From: Stenotrophomonas maltophilia
GTDB taxonomy: Bacteria; Pseudomonadota; Gammaproteobacteria; Xanthomonadales; Xanthomonadaceae
Length of the DNA stretch: 64,000 bases
Direction: 5' to 3'
Assembly: GCF_023518235.1 (NCBI RefSeq)
Contig: NZ_CP090423.1
Location: 3,037,001 to 3,101,000, forward strand
The translations under genes were made by a program, and so were the position numbers. This document shows, piece by piece, positions 24,507 to 33,415 of the stretch (its first letter is position 1; the number at the start of each line of letters is the position of its first letter). The notes below the pieces were generated by a model that was given only the letters and a program-made list of their open reading frames with translations, ran no database searches and had not been told where the DNA came from.

Positions 24507-24520
24507 GGCTGCTCCTGCCG

Positions 24521-26026
24521 TTACTTCAGGCTGATCGTGGTGTTGACGCCGTGGCTCAGCGTTTCGTCATCGAACCAGCGCGCGGTGACCGTCTTGGTCT
24601 GGGTGTAGAACAGCACCACCTGCTTGCCGTACGGGCCCAGGTCGCCCAGCTTGGAGGCGCGCGAACCGGTGAACGAGAACAGCGGCACCGGCACCGGGAT
24701 CGGCACGTTGATGCCGACCTGACCGACGTCGATGTCTTCCTGGAACTTGCGTGCGGCCGCGCCGGACTGGGTGAACAGTGCGGTGCCGTTGCCGTTGGGG
24801 TTGCTGTTGACCATCGCGATGGCGTCTTCCAGCGTTTCCGCTTCGAGGATGACCAGCACCGGCCCGAAGATTTCTTCCTGGTAGATGCGCATGTCGGTGG
24901 TGACACCGGCAAAGATGGTCGGGCCGACGAAGTTGCCCTTCTCGAAGCCATCCACCTGCGGCTTGCGGCCATCGAGTACCAGCTTGGCGCCCTGCTCCAC
25001 GCCCGAGGCGATCAGGCCTTCAACGCGCTCGCGGGCGCTGCAGGAAATGACCGGGCCGACATCGGTGCCGGACACGGTGCCGCCGCTGACCTTGAGGGTC
25101 TTGGCCTTGCTGACCAGGTCCTGCACCCAGTTGCGTGCTTCACCGACCAGCACCAGGGTGGAGGCGGCCATGCAGCGCTGGCCAGCGGCACCGAAGGCGG
25201 CGCCGACCATGGCGTTGAGGGTCTGCTCCTTGTTGGCGTCCGGCAGCACCACGGCGTGGTTCTTGGCGCCCATCATGCACTGCACGCGCTTGCCGGCCAG
25301 CGAGGCACGGTTGTAGACGTGGGTGCCGACACGGGTGGAACCGACGAACGACACCGCCTTGATGTCCGGGTGGTCGCAGATGGCGTTGACCACTTCCTCG
25401 CCACCGTGGACGACGTTGAGCACGCCCTTGGGAATGCCGGCTTCCAGCGCCAGTTCCACCAGGCGCATGGTCACCATCGGGTCCTGTTCGGACGGCTTGA
25501 GGATGAAGGTGTTGCCGGTGGCGATCGCCATCGGGAACATCCACAGCGGGATCATCGCCGGGAAGTTGAACGGGGTGATGCCGGCGCAGACGCCCAGCGG
25601 CTGCATGATCGTGTAGGTGTCCACGCCATTGGCCACGTTGTTGGCCAGTTCGCCCAGCTGCAGGTTGCCGATGGCGGCGGCGTGCTCGACCACTTCCAGG
25701 CCGCGGAACACATCGCCTTCGGCGTCGGGCAGGGTCTTGCCCTGTTCGGCGGTGAGGATGTGGGCCAGCTCGCTCATGTTCTCGCGGATCAGCTGCTGGT
25801 ACTTCAGGAAGATGCGCGCGCGGGTGCCGATCGGGGTCTTGCGCCAGGTCTTGAAGGCTTCCTTGGCGGCAGCGACGGCGGCGTCCACTTCACCGGCGGT
25901 GGCGAACGGCACCTGGGCCAGGACGTCCTGGGTGGCCGGATTGACCACATCCTGCCAGTGGGAGGTGGCCGATTCGATGAACTGGCCATCGATCAGCATG
26001 CGGATACGGGGCGCTGCAACAGTCAT
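24521..26026 (-). CDS. mmsA: CoA-acylating methylmalonate-semialdehyde dehydrogenase
   Basis: The 501-residue aldehyde dehydrogenase converts methylmalonate semialdehyde plus CoA and NAD to propionyl-CoA, the last step of valine breakdown. Family hallmarks are present: [71 protein letters not shown] and the nucleophile in GQRCMAAS. I chose ATG 26026 ([11 protein letters not shown]). It is the first gene of the five-gene operon, divergent from the XRE/IrrE-like regulator gene, and a CTGTGAATAAT motif lies 35 bases upstream of its start. Confidence 0.95.
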   Translation of the reverse strand: MTVAAPRIRMLIDGQFIESATSHWQDVVNPATQDVLAQVPFATAGEVDAAVAAAKEAFKTWRKTPIGTRARIFLKYQQLIRENMSELAHILTAEQGKTLPDAEGDVFRGLEVVEHAAAIGNLQLGELANNVANGVDTYTIMQPLGVCAGITPFNFPAMIPLWMFPMAIATGNTFILKPSEQDPMVTMRLVELALEAGIPKGVLNVVHGGEEVVNAICDHPDIKAVSFVGSTRVGTHVYNRASLAGKRVQCMMGAKNHAVVLPDANKEQTLNAMVGAAFGAAGQRCMAASTLVLVGEARNWVQDLVSKAKTLKVSGGTVSGTDVGPVISCSARERVEGLIASGVEQGAKLVLDGRKPQVDGFEKGNFVGPTIFAGVTTDMRIYQEEIFGPVLVILEAETLEDAIAMVNSNPNGNGTALFTQSGAAARKFQEDIDVGQVGINVPIPVPVPLFSFTGSRASKLGDLGPYGKQVVLFYTQTKTVTARWFDDETLSHGVNTTISLK

Positions 26027-26060
26027 GACGACAATCCCACGGGCTCGAAAGATGCTTGGC

Positions 26061-26149
26061 ATTATTCACAGCGCTCACCTCGATTTCCGGCCTGAATCCG
26101 CTTAATCTGGCCAACACGCCAGACGATTCCTGTTAATTCTGTGAATTAT
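26061..26149. promoter_or_regulatory. divergent control region with mirrored CTGTGAATWAT motifs
   Basis: CTGTGAATAAT reads on the minus strand at 26061-26071, in front of mmsA. CTGTGAATTAT reads on the plus strand at 26139-26149, spanning the GTG start of the regulator and overlapping a palindrome, TAATTC-TGT-GAATTA (26135-26149). Mirrored copies at both ends of an intergenic region between a catabolic operon and its likely regulator suggest binding sites of that regulator. Confidence 0.5.
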
Positions 26150-27508
26150 TCAGCTGCCCAGCGACAACTCGGCCTGCGCCTGCTGCGGCTGCGCGAACAG
26201 CGCGGCTACAGCCAGGCCGATCTGGCGCGGGCGCTGGGGCTGTCGGCCAGTTATCTGAACCAGATCGAGCGCAACAAACGCCCGCTGACCCCGGCCGTGC
26301 AGAAGAAGCTGGGCCAGGTATTGGGCGACGTTTCCGCGCTTTTCGACGAAGATGAGCCCGCCGCGTTGCAGGAGGCGCTGGGGGAAACCCTGCGCGACCT
26401 GGGCCTGGCCGAGGTCAGCGCCACCGAACTGCGCGCATTAGCCGGCAACCTGCCGCAGGTCAGCCGCGCCCTGCTCGATCTGCACCGCCGCCATCTGGCG
26501 CTGCGCGAGCATGCCGCCGCACTGGAGTTCCAGCTCGGCGAGCCGGGGGCCGGCAGCACCCTGCCGGCCGGCGACCAGGTGCGCGAGTTCTTCAACCGCA
26601 TGCACAACCACATTCCCGAACTGGACGAGCTGGCCGAACGCCTGTTCGCCGAGTGGGGATTGTCGCCCGGGCACGTGGCGCCGCGCCTGCGCCAATTGCT
26701 GGCCGACCGCCACGGGGTGCTGGTGGAAGTGGCCGCGCTGCAGGCCGGGCGCGAGAAGCGCCAGTACGACGCCGGTACACGACGATTGTGGCTGCCCGAT
26801 TATCTGGAACCGGGCCAGCAGGCGTTCCAGATGGCGGCCGAGCTGGCCCTGCACGGCTACCTGCCGCAGATCGATGCGGTGGTGGCGCGTGCCGGTTTCA
26901 ACGATGAGGCGCGCATCGCGCAGGCGCGGGTGGGTCTTTCGAACTATTTCGCCGGTGCGCTGGTGATGCCGTACATGCGTTTCCTGCGTGCGGCCGAAGC
27001 CAGCAACTATGACATCGAGCTGCTGGCGCACCAGTTCGGCGTGGGCTTCGAGGCGGTCTGCCACCGCTTGAGTACGCTGGCACGGCGCAGTGCGCCGGGC
27101 CTGCCGTTCTTCTTCATCCGCGTGGACCGCGCGGGCAATGTGTCCAAGCGTCATTCGGCCACCGACTTCCACTTCTCGCAGGTGGGCGGCTCGTGCCCGC
27201 TGTGGATCGTGTACGAGGCATTCAACCAGCCCGGGCGCATCCTCACCCAGACCGCGCGCATGCCCGATGGCCGCCGCCATTTCTGGCTGGCGCGGCAGGT
27301 CAGCAGCGGACCGGTGGGACATGGCCAGCCGCGCAAGACCTTCGCCGTGGCGCTGGGCTGCGACCTGCAGCACGCCGAGCGGCTGGTGTATTCGCTGGGG
27401 CTGGATGTGCAGAGCCCGGGCAACTCGGTGTCGATCGGCCCGGGCTGCCGGGTGTGCCCGCGCGAGGACTGCATGCAGCGCGCGTTCGCGCAGTTGCCGG
27501 GGCGTTGA
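26141..27508 (+). CDS. XRE/IrrE-like short-chain acyl-CoA regulator
   Basis: The 455-residue protein has an N-terminal helix-turn-helix (LGLRLLRLREQRGYSQADLARALGLSASYLNQIERNKRPLTP), a central ImmA/IrrE-like domain (about 160-270) and a C-terminal DUF2083-type region with cysteines (SCPLWIVYEAF, CRVCPREDCMQRAF). This architecture is that of RamB/ScfR-type regulators that sense short-chain acyl-CoA. The protease-like HExxH of IrrE is not seen, so it is probably a sensor only. The start is GTG 26141. It most likely controls the divergent valine operon. Confidence 0.85.
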   Translation: MNYSAAQRQLGLRLLRLREQRGYSQADLARALGLSASYLNQIERNKRPLTPAVQKKLGQVLGDVSALFDEDEPAALQEALGETLRDLGLAEVSATELRALAGNLPQVSRALLDLHRRHLALREHAAALEFQLGEPGAGSTLPAGDQVREFFNRMHNHIPELDELAERLFAEWGLSPGHVAPRLRQLLADRHGVLVEVAALQAGREKRQYDAGTRRLWLPDYLEPGQQAFQMAAELALHGYLPQIDAVVARAGFNDEARIAQARVGLSNYFAGALVMPYMRFLRAAEASNYDIELLAHQFGVGFEAVCHRLSTLARRSAPGLPFFFIRVDRAGNVSKRHSATDFHFSQVGGSCPLWIVYEAFNQPGRILTQTARMPDGRRHFWLARQVSSGPVGHGQPRKTFAVALGCDLQHAERLVYSLGLDVQSPGNSVSIGPGCRVCPREDCMQRAFAQLPGR

Positions 27509-27515
27509 TGCCGTT

Positions 27516-27556
27516 GGGGTCAGATCCCTTTTGCCCTGCAAAAGGGATCTGACCCC
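27516..27556. repeat. 41-bp palindromic element, copy 1
   Basis: Two perfect 17-base arms (GGGGTCAGATCCCTTTT and its complement) surround a 7-base centre. The same 41-base design recurs at 28599-28639 and 47991-48031. It lies between the regulator and the DUF1028 gene and could form a strong hairpin in transcripts. Confidence 0.8.
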
Positions 27557-27631
27557 ATGACGGGATGCGCGGGACTAAACCTTTCGTGCGCCGGCTGCAT
27601 CCCAATCGGGATGCCCGCCCTGGAGACACCC

Positions 27632-28585
27632 ATGTTCCTGCTACGCCCTTGCCTGGCCCTGCTGCTCGCTGCCGTCTGCGCACCGGCGTGGGCGACGTTT
27701 TCCATCGTGGCCTGCAACGAGGCCGGCGACTGCGGCGTGGCAGTGGCCACGCACAACCTGGCGGTCGGTGGCGTGGGTGTGCCGTGGGCGCAGGCAAAGG
27801 TCGGTGCCGTCGCCAGCCAGTTCGAAACCAATCCGACCTACGGGTCGAAGGGCCTCGCATTGCTGGCCAAGGGCCGCACGCCTGCGCAGGTGCTCAAGCA
27901 ACTGCTCGATGAAGACGGCGACTTCGATGGCACCACGCTGGCCGAGCGCCAGGTGGGACTGGTCAGCGCGCGCGGCGGCAATGCGCAGTACACCGGTGCC
28001 AGCGCACGACAGACGGACTGGGCCGGTGCATACGGTGAGGGCATGCTCAGCGTGCAGGGCAACGGCCTGGCCGGGCTGGAGGTGCTGGCCACCATGCAAC
28101 GCAGCTTCCAGGCATCACACGGCGCACTGGCGGCGCGCCTGCTGGCGGCACTTGAAGCCGGCCAGGCGGCGGGGGGCCAACGCAGCGGGCAATGGTCGGC
28201 GGCGTTGCTGGTGCGCACCCCCGGCGGCGACTGGCAGGACACCGACCTGCGCGTGGACGCCGATCCACGCGCGGTAGCGCGGCTGCGCGAGCTGTACGAC
28301 ATGCGCCTGTCCAACGACGCGATCATCCGTGCCGAGCAACGCTGGGAGAAAGGCGATGTGGCCGGTGCGCGCGCCGCGCTGGCGACGTCGCTGTCGCTGG
28401 CACACGGCTGGGACCGCACCTGGGCCCGGGCTGCGCGGCTGGCCATGCGCCAGGGCGATGCCGCGCTGGCACGCGAGTATCTGGCCGGCCTGCGCACGCT
28501 CAACCCGGGCTGGGTAAAGCAGGAGCTGGCATTGCCGCTGTATGCGCCGCTGCAGGGTGATGCGGTGGTGGAGGCGTGGCGCTGA
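27632..28585 (+). CDS. DUF1028 family secreted protein
   Basis: The 317-residue product has a signal peptide (MFLLRPCLALLLAAVCAPAWA) directly followed by TFSIVACNEAGDCGVAVATHNLAVGGVGVPWAQAKVGAVASQ, the beginning of DUF1028 proteins, which have an Ntn-hydrolase-like fold. The domain runs to about residue 225, followed by a TPR-like helical tail. After signal cleavage the Thr next to the Ala-rich end would be near the mature N-terminus, as in Ntn-type enzymes, but no activity is established. ATG 27632 has GGAG 6 bases upstream. Confidence 0.82.
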   Translation: MFLLRPCLALLLAAVCAPAWATFSIVACNEAGDCGVAVATHNLAVGGVGVPWAQAKVGAVASQFETNPTYGSKGLALLAKGRTPAQVLKQLLDEDGDFDGTTLAERQVGLVSARGGNAQYTGASARQTDWAGAYGEGMLSVQGNGLAGLEVLATMQRSFQASHGALAARLLAALEAGQAAGGQRSGQWSAALLVRTPGGDWQDTDLRVDADPRAVARLRELYDMRLSNDAIIRAEQRWEKGDVAGARAALATSLSLAHGWDRTWARAARLAMRQGDAALAREYLAGLRTLNPGWVKQELALPLYAPLQGDAVVEAWR

Positions 28586-28598
28586 GGCGCGCCGGGGA

Positions 28599-28639
28599 GG
28601 GGTCAGATCCGTTTTCCTGGGGAAAACGGATCCGACCCC
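28599..28639. repeat. 41-bp palindromic element, copy 2
   Basis: GGGGTCAGATCCGTTTT faces a 16-of-17-matching complementary arm across CCTGGGG. It lies between the convergent DUF1028 and patatin genes and is the same length as the copies at 27516 and 47991. Confidence 0.78.
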
Positions 28640-28675
28640 GATTGCCCTCGAGGCGGGGATCTACCGAGCATCGAC

Positions 28676-30550
28676 TCAGTAGATCGGCGTCACCTTCATC
28701 TGCGGCAGTGGCCGCGGCGCCCCATCGGTGAGGTCGGGGCCGAGGTCATCCCAGCTGCGGCCCTGTTCGACCATCAGCCCCCACAGCTGCTGTGACCCCA
28801 ACCGTTTGTCCTCCGAGCCCAGCTTGTACGACGGTGGTGCCGGCACGCCGCTGGCGACCATCGAATAGGCTGCGCGATATGCCAGTACCTGCTGCGCCGG
28901 ATCATCGGTACGCGCCACTTCCAGCGTGTAGCGCTGGTAGGCCGAGGCCAGGTTGCGCCAGCGGATCCAGTAGTGGTTCTCGAATGAGAACGCACAGAAG
29001 CGTGCACCGGCCAGGCTGCCCTTGTCGGCAATGCGGGTCAGCACCTCCTGCGGCATGTCCAGGTTCATTCCCCCCTCGTCACCCTGCAGGCTGACGTGCA
29101 CGATGCGGTCGCGGTAGCCCGGCGCCCGTGCCTGCAGCAGGTCGCGCCAGTTCTGCATGGTCGCCACCACCGCGAACAGGAAGCGGCCCAGTTCGGCGGC
29201 GGCCAACGGCGTGGCGATCGACTGGTAGGTGCGCTGCCAGCCGTGACGGTTTTCGGTGGGCAGGAACACGGCGTGTTCCAGCGCCTGGCGGTCGCTGCCA
29301 CCGTGACCGACGGCCTCGGCATGCTGCGGATAGACCAGATTGATGGCGAAGGTCGGCCAGCGCGGCAGCGCGGCGTCGAACAGATGGATCGGGAAGTTGC
29401 TGCTGATGCCGCCGTCGGAGAACCAGCAGATGCGGAAGGCGGTGATCACCGGTCCACAGGCCTGCCCCGCACTGGTCAACCCTTCCATGCTGTCGGCGAC
29501 GTTGTGCTCCGGGTCGGCTGCCGCGGCCGTCGGCTCGCAGCGTCGCTCGCGGCGCGACGGCTCATGCAACGGCACCGCACTGATCAACAGCGGGAAGCTC
29601 AGGCTCATGCGCGTGGCCACCAGCACCGGCAGCTGCGGGCCCTGCGGCAGGCGGTGATAGTGCCGCCCGTCCACCTCCAGCGGCGGCCCGGCGTGGTCCA
29701 CCAGCCACTGCACCACGCTGGCCGGGAACAGCTGCGCAAACTCCTCGCGCAGGAACCAGAACTGCGCCCCGCCCAGCGGCAGCGTGCGCGGCTCGTTGTG
29801 CGAGACACAGGTGGTGATCATCTGCAGGCTGATCGCATGCGGGCTGTCGGGCTCACCGGCGTAGCGCGGCGCGTCGTGCAGGTCGGCGAAGGTCAACGGC
29901 GCGTCCAGTGCCTTGCCCGACAGCTGCTGCAGGCAGGTGTGCAGCCACTCGGTCAGTGCCGGCCTGGAGCGGTCACGCCCCAGACCACTGCACAGGCCCA
30001 GCAGGTTGCGCCGCGCCACCCGCGCCACCCGCAGCGCAGCGCCGGCCACACCCGCCCCGTACGCGCACAGCAGCGACGGCACCAGCGTGGCCGCCATGCC
30101 GCTCCAGCCACCGCCCCACCACCCCAGGCCAAGCAGCAGCGCCAGCGAGACCAGCACTTCCAGCGGTGCAATGGTGAACACCGCGATGGCCAGGCACAGC
30201 AGCTTGCGCGGCAGGCCGGCATTGCCGGTAAGGACCACCAGCAGCCGGTATGCCGCACGCGCACCGCGTGCAGGCTGGAACAGCCGATAGATGAAGCCGC
30301 GCTGCGACAGCTGCGCCGACACCGCCGACAGTCCGTTGTAGCCGGCGTCATCGGGCAGGTGCTCGCCGGCCTGCTGGCGACGATCGCCGCAGGCCGCCGC
30401 CGCCGCCACTGCAGCGGCAATGGCGCCCGCCGAGGTACCGCCGATGCTCTTGAAGCGGTATTCGCGGGCCAGCGCGAGTACCGCATTGGGATACACGATG
30501 CCGCTGGTGATGCCGCCCTTCATGACCAGATCGCAATATTTGTCTGCCAC
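28676..30550 (-). CDS. patatin-like phospholipase with central membrane segments
   Basis: The 624-residue protein starts with KYCDLVMKGGITSGIVYP (oxyanion-hole Gly region). The nucleophile elbow GGTSAGA (G-x-S-x-G) follows within the first 45 residues, and the catalytic Asp lies in SDGGISSNFPIHLFDA. Between nucleophile and Asp there is an unusually hydrophobic stretch (about 95-170) with two or three possible membrane segments, suggesting membrane attachment. Such enzymes release fatty acids from lipids. I chose GTG 30550 because GGGAGA lies just upstream; a TTG at 30586 is in frame. The gene is monocistronic, with the cobalamin riboswitch on the opposite strand upstream. Confidence 0.82.
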   Translation of the reverse strand: MADKYCDLVMKGGITSGIVYPNAVLALAREYRFKSIGGTSAGAIAAAVAAAAACGDRRQQAGEHLPDDAGYNGLSAVSAQLSQRGFIYRLFQPARGARAAYRLLVVLTGNAGLPRKLLCLAIAVFTIAPLEVLVSLALLLGLGWWGGGWSGMAATLVPSLLCAYGAGVAGAALRVARVARRNLLGLCSGLGRDRSRPALTEWLHTCLQQLSGKALDAPLTFADLHDAPRYAGEPDSPHAISLQMITTCVSHNEPRTLPLGGAQFWFLREEFAQLFPASVVQWLVDHAGPPLEVDGRHYHRLPQGPQLPVLVATRMSLSFPLLISAVPLHEPSRRERRCEPTAAAADPEHNVADSMEGLTSAGQACGPVITAFRICWFSDGGISSNFPIHLFDAALPRWPTFAINLVYPQHAEAVGHGGSDRQALEHAVFLPTENRHGWQRTYQSIATPLAAAELGRFLFAVVATMQNWRDLLQARAPGYRDRIVHVSLQGDEGGMNLDMPQEVLTRIADKGSLAGARFCAFSFENHYWIRWRNLASAYQRYTLEVARTDDPAQQVLAYRAAYSMVASGVPAPPSYKLGSEDKRLGSQQLWGLMVEQGRSWDDLGPDLTDGAPRPLPQMKVTPIY

Positions 30551-30677
30551 ACGCCCTCTCCCGTCCGCTGGTGTCCAGTATGGCAAGGGACGCTCTCACA
30601 ACCTGAGAAGTGAGCCACACCACTGCACGGACTTCGGTCCTTGACCATTGCCGCCAACCGGTCCACCGTGCACACGC

Positions 30678-30880
30678 CGAAGGTATCCCTGCCCTCGCTC
30701 CGGCAAAGGCAGGGATTTGAACGGGAATCCGGTGAAGGCGCCTTGCGCGCCCATTCCGGAGCTGCCCCGCAGCGGTGAATGGAAACGAATCCTGCCAACA
30801 GCACTGGGCTCACGCCTGGGAAGCGGCAGGGAGTAGGAGGGCTTCGGCCCGTGTCCATCAGCCCGAAGACCGGCCCCGGC
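30678..30880 (+). ncRNA. cobalamin (B12) riboswitch upstream of queH
   Basis: The plus strand carries the class-defining elements in order: an ATCCCTGCC...GGCAGGGAT stem, GGGAATCCGGTGAA (30723-30736), the B12 box GAGCTGCCCCGCAGCGGTGAA (about 30759-30779), an AATCCTGCC...GGCAGGG pairing and a final GCCCGAAGACCGGCC (30860-30874). Downstream, a GC-rich hairpin, GCAGGGGCCG...CGGCGGCCCCTGC (about 31024-31055), lies just before the queH ATG and could act as the expression platform. Binding of adenosylcobalamin normally lowers expression of the downstream gene. Confidence 0.85.
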
Positions 30881-31067
30881 CGGGGGACACGACCGTCCCC
30901 TGATTCGACCTGGACTCTCCGCGGGGAGGGTGCCGGGGCTGTCGTTGTCCTGCGCACGCGGGCAGCGCGGTCGCGCGCGTCCTTTCCACGGTATCCGGTC
31001 AGACCCGTTCCCCACGCCCTGAGGCAGGGGCCGTCGCCGTTGCCGGCGGCCCCTGCGGTACCTGACG

Positions 31068-31739
31068 ATGACCGAACTCCAACGCCCCACCCTGACCCTG
31101 CCCGCCGACGGCAAGCGCCTGCTGCTGCATTCCTGCTGCGCGCCCTGTTCGGGCGAAGTGATGGAGGCGATCACTGCCTCCGGGATCGACTATGCGATCT
31201 TCTTCTACAACCCCAACATCCACCCGGTGAAGGAATACGAGCTGCGCAAGCAGGAGAACATCCGCTTCGCGCAGCAGCACGGCATTCCGTTCATCGACTG
31301 CGACTACGACACCGACAACTGGTTCAGCCGCGCGCGCGGCATGGAGAACGAACCCGAGCGCGGCATCCGCTGCACGATGTGCTTCGACATGCGTTTCGAG
31401 CGCACCGCGCTGTACGCGCATGAACATGGCTACGACACCATCAGTTCGTCGCTGGGCATCTCGCGCTGGAAGAACATGGCGCAGATCAACGACTGCGGCA
31501 TCCGCGCCGCCTCGCGCTACGAGGGCCTGCAGTACTGGGACTACAACTGGCGCAAGGGCGGTGGTGCCAGCCGCATGGTCGAGATCAGCAAGCGCGAGCA
31601 GTTCTACCAGCAGGAATACTGTGGCTGCGTGTACTCGCTGCGCGATGCCAACCGCCACCGCCGTGAAACCGGCCGCGAGCGGATCAAGATCGGCCTGCTG
31701 TACTACGGGCAGGACGCTGAGCCGGCGCAGGGCGATTGA
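31068..31739 (+). CDS. queH: epoxyqueuosine reductase QueH (B12-independent)
   Basis: The 223-residue protein belongs to the DUF208/QueH family, which reduces epoxyqueuosine to queuosine in tRNA anticodons using Fe-S and an additional metal, replacing the cobalamin-dependent QueG. Conserved cysteines are visible: [14 protein letters not shown] (Cys23, Cys24, Cys27), RCTMCFDMR and [30 protein letters not shown] and [10 protein letters not shown] are family signatures. ATG 31068 fits the family start. The gene is the first plus-strand gene after a cobalamin riboswitch, which makes biochemical sense for a B12-independent isozyme. pncA follows 56 bases later and might be co-transcribed. Confidence 0.92.
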   Translation: MTELQRPTLTLPADGKRLLLHSCCAPCSGEVMEAITASGIDYAIFFYNPNIHPVKEYELRKQENIRFAQQHGIPFIDCDYDTDNWFSRARGMENEPERGIRCTMCFDMRFERTALYAHEHGYDTISSSLGISRWKNMAQINDCGIRAASRYEGLQYWDYNWRKGGGASRMVEISKREQFYQQEYCGCVYSLRDANRHRRETGRERIKIGLLYYGQDAEPAQGD

Positions 31740-31795
31740 CGTGCGCCCGGGGGGCGGCCACGCTGGTCGCCCCTTCAGTTTGTAGTGGATCTGCC

Positions 31796-32422
31796 ATGAC
31801 TGCCCTGCCCGCCGATGTCGCCCTGCTGGTGATCGACCTGCAGCCGGACTTCATGCCCGGCGGCGCACTGGCCTGCGACCAGGGCGATGCACTGGTGGCG
31901 CCGATCAACGCGCTGCTGGCGCAGCGCCACTACCGCACGGTGGTGGCCACCCAGGACTGGCACCCGGCCGACCATGCCTCGTTCGCCAGCCAGCATCCCG
32001 GCCAGCGCCCGTTCGAGACCATCCTGCTGCACGCACAGCCGCAGACCCTGTGGCCCGACCACTGCGTGCAAGGCAGCGAAGGCGCCGTGCTGCACCCCGG
32101 CGTGGACTGGACCTCGGCCGACCTGATCCTGCGCAAGGGCACGCGCCAACAGGTGGATTCGTACAGCGCCTTCCGCGAAAACCATGGCCCCGACGGCGAG
32201 CGCCCGGCCACCGGCCTGGCCGGTTGGCTGCACGAGCGCCGCATCCGCGAGGTGCACGTGTGCGGCCTGGCGCGTGACTACTGCGTGCTGTGGAGCGCGC
32301 AGGACGCGGTGAAATCCGGCTTCCGGGTGAAGTTCCTGTGGGAGCTGACCCGGCCGGTGACCGAGGCCAACGACGCGATGGTGCGCGAGGCGCTGGGCAA
32401 GGCGGGGATTGCGGTGATCTGA
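31796..32422 (+). CDS. pncA: nicotinamidase
   Basis: The 208-residue isochorismatase-fold enzyme deamidates nicotinamide to nicotinate for NAD salvage. The catalytic triad is recognisable: Asp in LLVIDLQPDF, Lys in DLILRKGT and Cys in VCGLARDYCV. Metal-binding DWHPADHASFAS and the PDHCVQGSEGA loop are typical of PncA. The ATG is 56 bases after queH on the same strand. It is convergent with purU, with a REP palindrome between the stops. Confidence 0.92.
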   Translation: MTALPADVALLVIDLQPDFMPGGALACDQGDALVAPINALLAQRHYRTVVATQDWHPADHASFASQHPGQRPFETILLHAQPQTLWPDHCVQGSEGAVLHPGVDWTSADLILRKGTRQQVDSYSAFRENHGPDGERPATGLAGWLHERRIREVHVCGLARDYCVLWSAQDAVKSGFRVKFLWELTRPVTEANDAMVREALGKAGIAVI

Positions 32423-32430
32423 GCAATGAC

Positions 32431-32453
32431 CGCCGGGCATGGCCCGGCACTAC
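32431..32453. repeat. REP palindrome between pncA and purU
   Basis: CGCCGGGCAT-GGCCCGGCACTAC is a palindromic unit between convergent stops (its last bases overlap the purU stop codon). It is of the same family as 10521 and 38760. Confidence 0.6.
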
Positions 32454-33301
32454 CGGAATACGACCGTGCGATGCCCGTTGAGCAGGATGCGGTGCTCCAC
32501 ATGGCGGCGCACCGCGCGTGCCAGCACCTGCGACTCGGTATCGCTGCCCAGCCGCACCAGCTCGCGCGGCGCCATCGCATGGTCGACGCGGGCCACGTCC
32601 TGTTCGATGATCGGGCCTTCGTCCAGATCCTCGGTTACGTAGTGCGCGGTGGCACCAATGATCTTGACCCCGCGCGCGTGCGCCTGGTGGTACGGCTGCG
32701 CGCCCTTGAAGCTGGGCAGGAAGCTGTGGTGGATGTTGATCGCACGGCCAGCCAATGCGCGGCACAGCGTGGGTGACAGGATCTGCATGTAGCGCGCCAG
32801 CACCACCAGATCGACGCGTTCGCGCTCGACCAGATCGATGATCTGCTGCTCCTGTACCGCGCGCGTTTCCGCGTTCACCGGCAGGTGATGGAACGGCACC
32901 TGATAGGACGCGGCCAGCGGCGCGAAGTCGGCGTGATTGGACGCCACTGCGGCGATGTCCACCTTCAGCTGGCCACTGTGGGCGCGGAACAGCAGATCGT
33001 TCAGGCAATGCCCCTGCTTGCTGACCAGCACCAGCAGGCGCGCACGGCGGCGACCGTCGTGCAGCTGCCAGTCCATGCCGAAGTCGGCCGCCAAGGTGGC
33101 CATCGCGGCGTGCACGGTGTCCAGCGGCAGGCTCGCGTCGCGGTCGAAATGCACGCGCAGGAAGAAGCGGCCGCTCTCCTCGTCACCGAACTGCTGGGCG
33201 TCGAGGATGTTGCAACCGTGGTCGAACAACAGGCCGGACACACGATAGACGATGCCGGTACGGTCGGGGCAGGACAGGGTGAGGATGGAATCGGGGCGCA
33301 T
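32450..33301 (-). CDS. purU: formyltetrahydrofolate deformylase
   Basis: The 283-residue enzyme hydrolyses 10-formyl-THF to formate and THF. It has an N-terminal ACT-type regulatory domain (LTLSCPDRTGIVYRVSGLLFDHGCNILDAQQF) and a formyltransferase-fold domain. The catalytic Asn/His/Asp set is in INIHHSFLPSFKGAQPYHQA and GATAHYVTEDLDEGPIIEQD. ATG 33301 gives the family length (about 280 residues). It is divergent from a LysR regulator gene at 33416. Confidence 0.94.
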   Translation of the reverse strand: MRPDSILTLSCPDRTGIVYRVSGLLFDHGCNILDAQQFGDEESGRFFLRVHFDRDASLPLDTVHAAMATLAADFGMDWQLHDGRRRARLLVLVSKQGHCLNDLLFRAHSGQLKVDIAAVASNHADFAPLAASYQVPFHHLPVNAETRAVQEQQIIDLVERERVDLVVLARYMQILSPTLCRALAGRAINIHHSFLPSFKGAQPYHQAHARGVKIIGATAHYVTEDLDEGPIIEQDVARVDHAMAPRELVRLGSDTESQVLARAVRRHVEHRILLNGHRTVVFR

Positions 33302-33362
33302 CGTCGCAGTGTAGGCCAGCAGGGTGTTGATCGGATCGATGGTCACCGATGCAACCGAAGGG

Positions 33363-33379
33363 CTTGGTTCTGTCCCAAG
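33363..33379. promoter_or_regulatory. possible LysR operator
   Basis: CTTGG-TTCTGTC-CCAAG is a T-N11-A type inverted repeat in the 114-base divergent gap between purU and the LysR gene, with TACTTGGCC as a further half-site nearby. It could serve autoregulation of the LysR gene. Confidence 0.35.
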
Positions 33380-33415
33380 CGATACTTGGCCGATCCCATG
33401 GCAAGCTGGTCGGTC

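Noticed and set aside
24434..26095. Long plus-strand frame opposite mmsA
   Set aside because: Same shadow effect; the minus-strand protein matches methylmalonate-semialdehyde dehydrogenase over its full length.
30779..31423. A plus-strand frame across the riboswitch and into queH
   Set aside because: It runs out of frame with QueH, its N-terminal sequence is the riboswitch RNA itself, and it shows no coding character.
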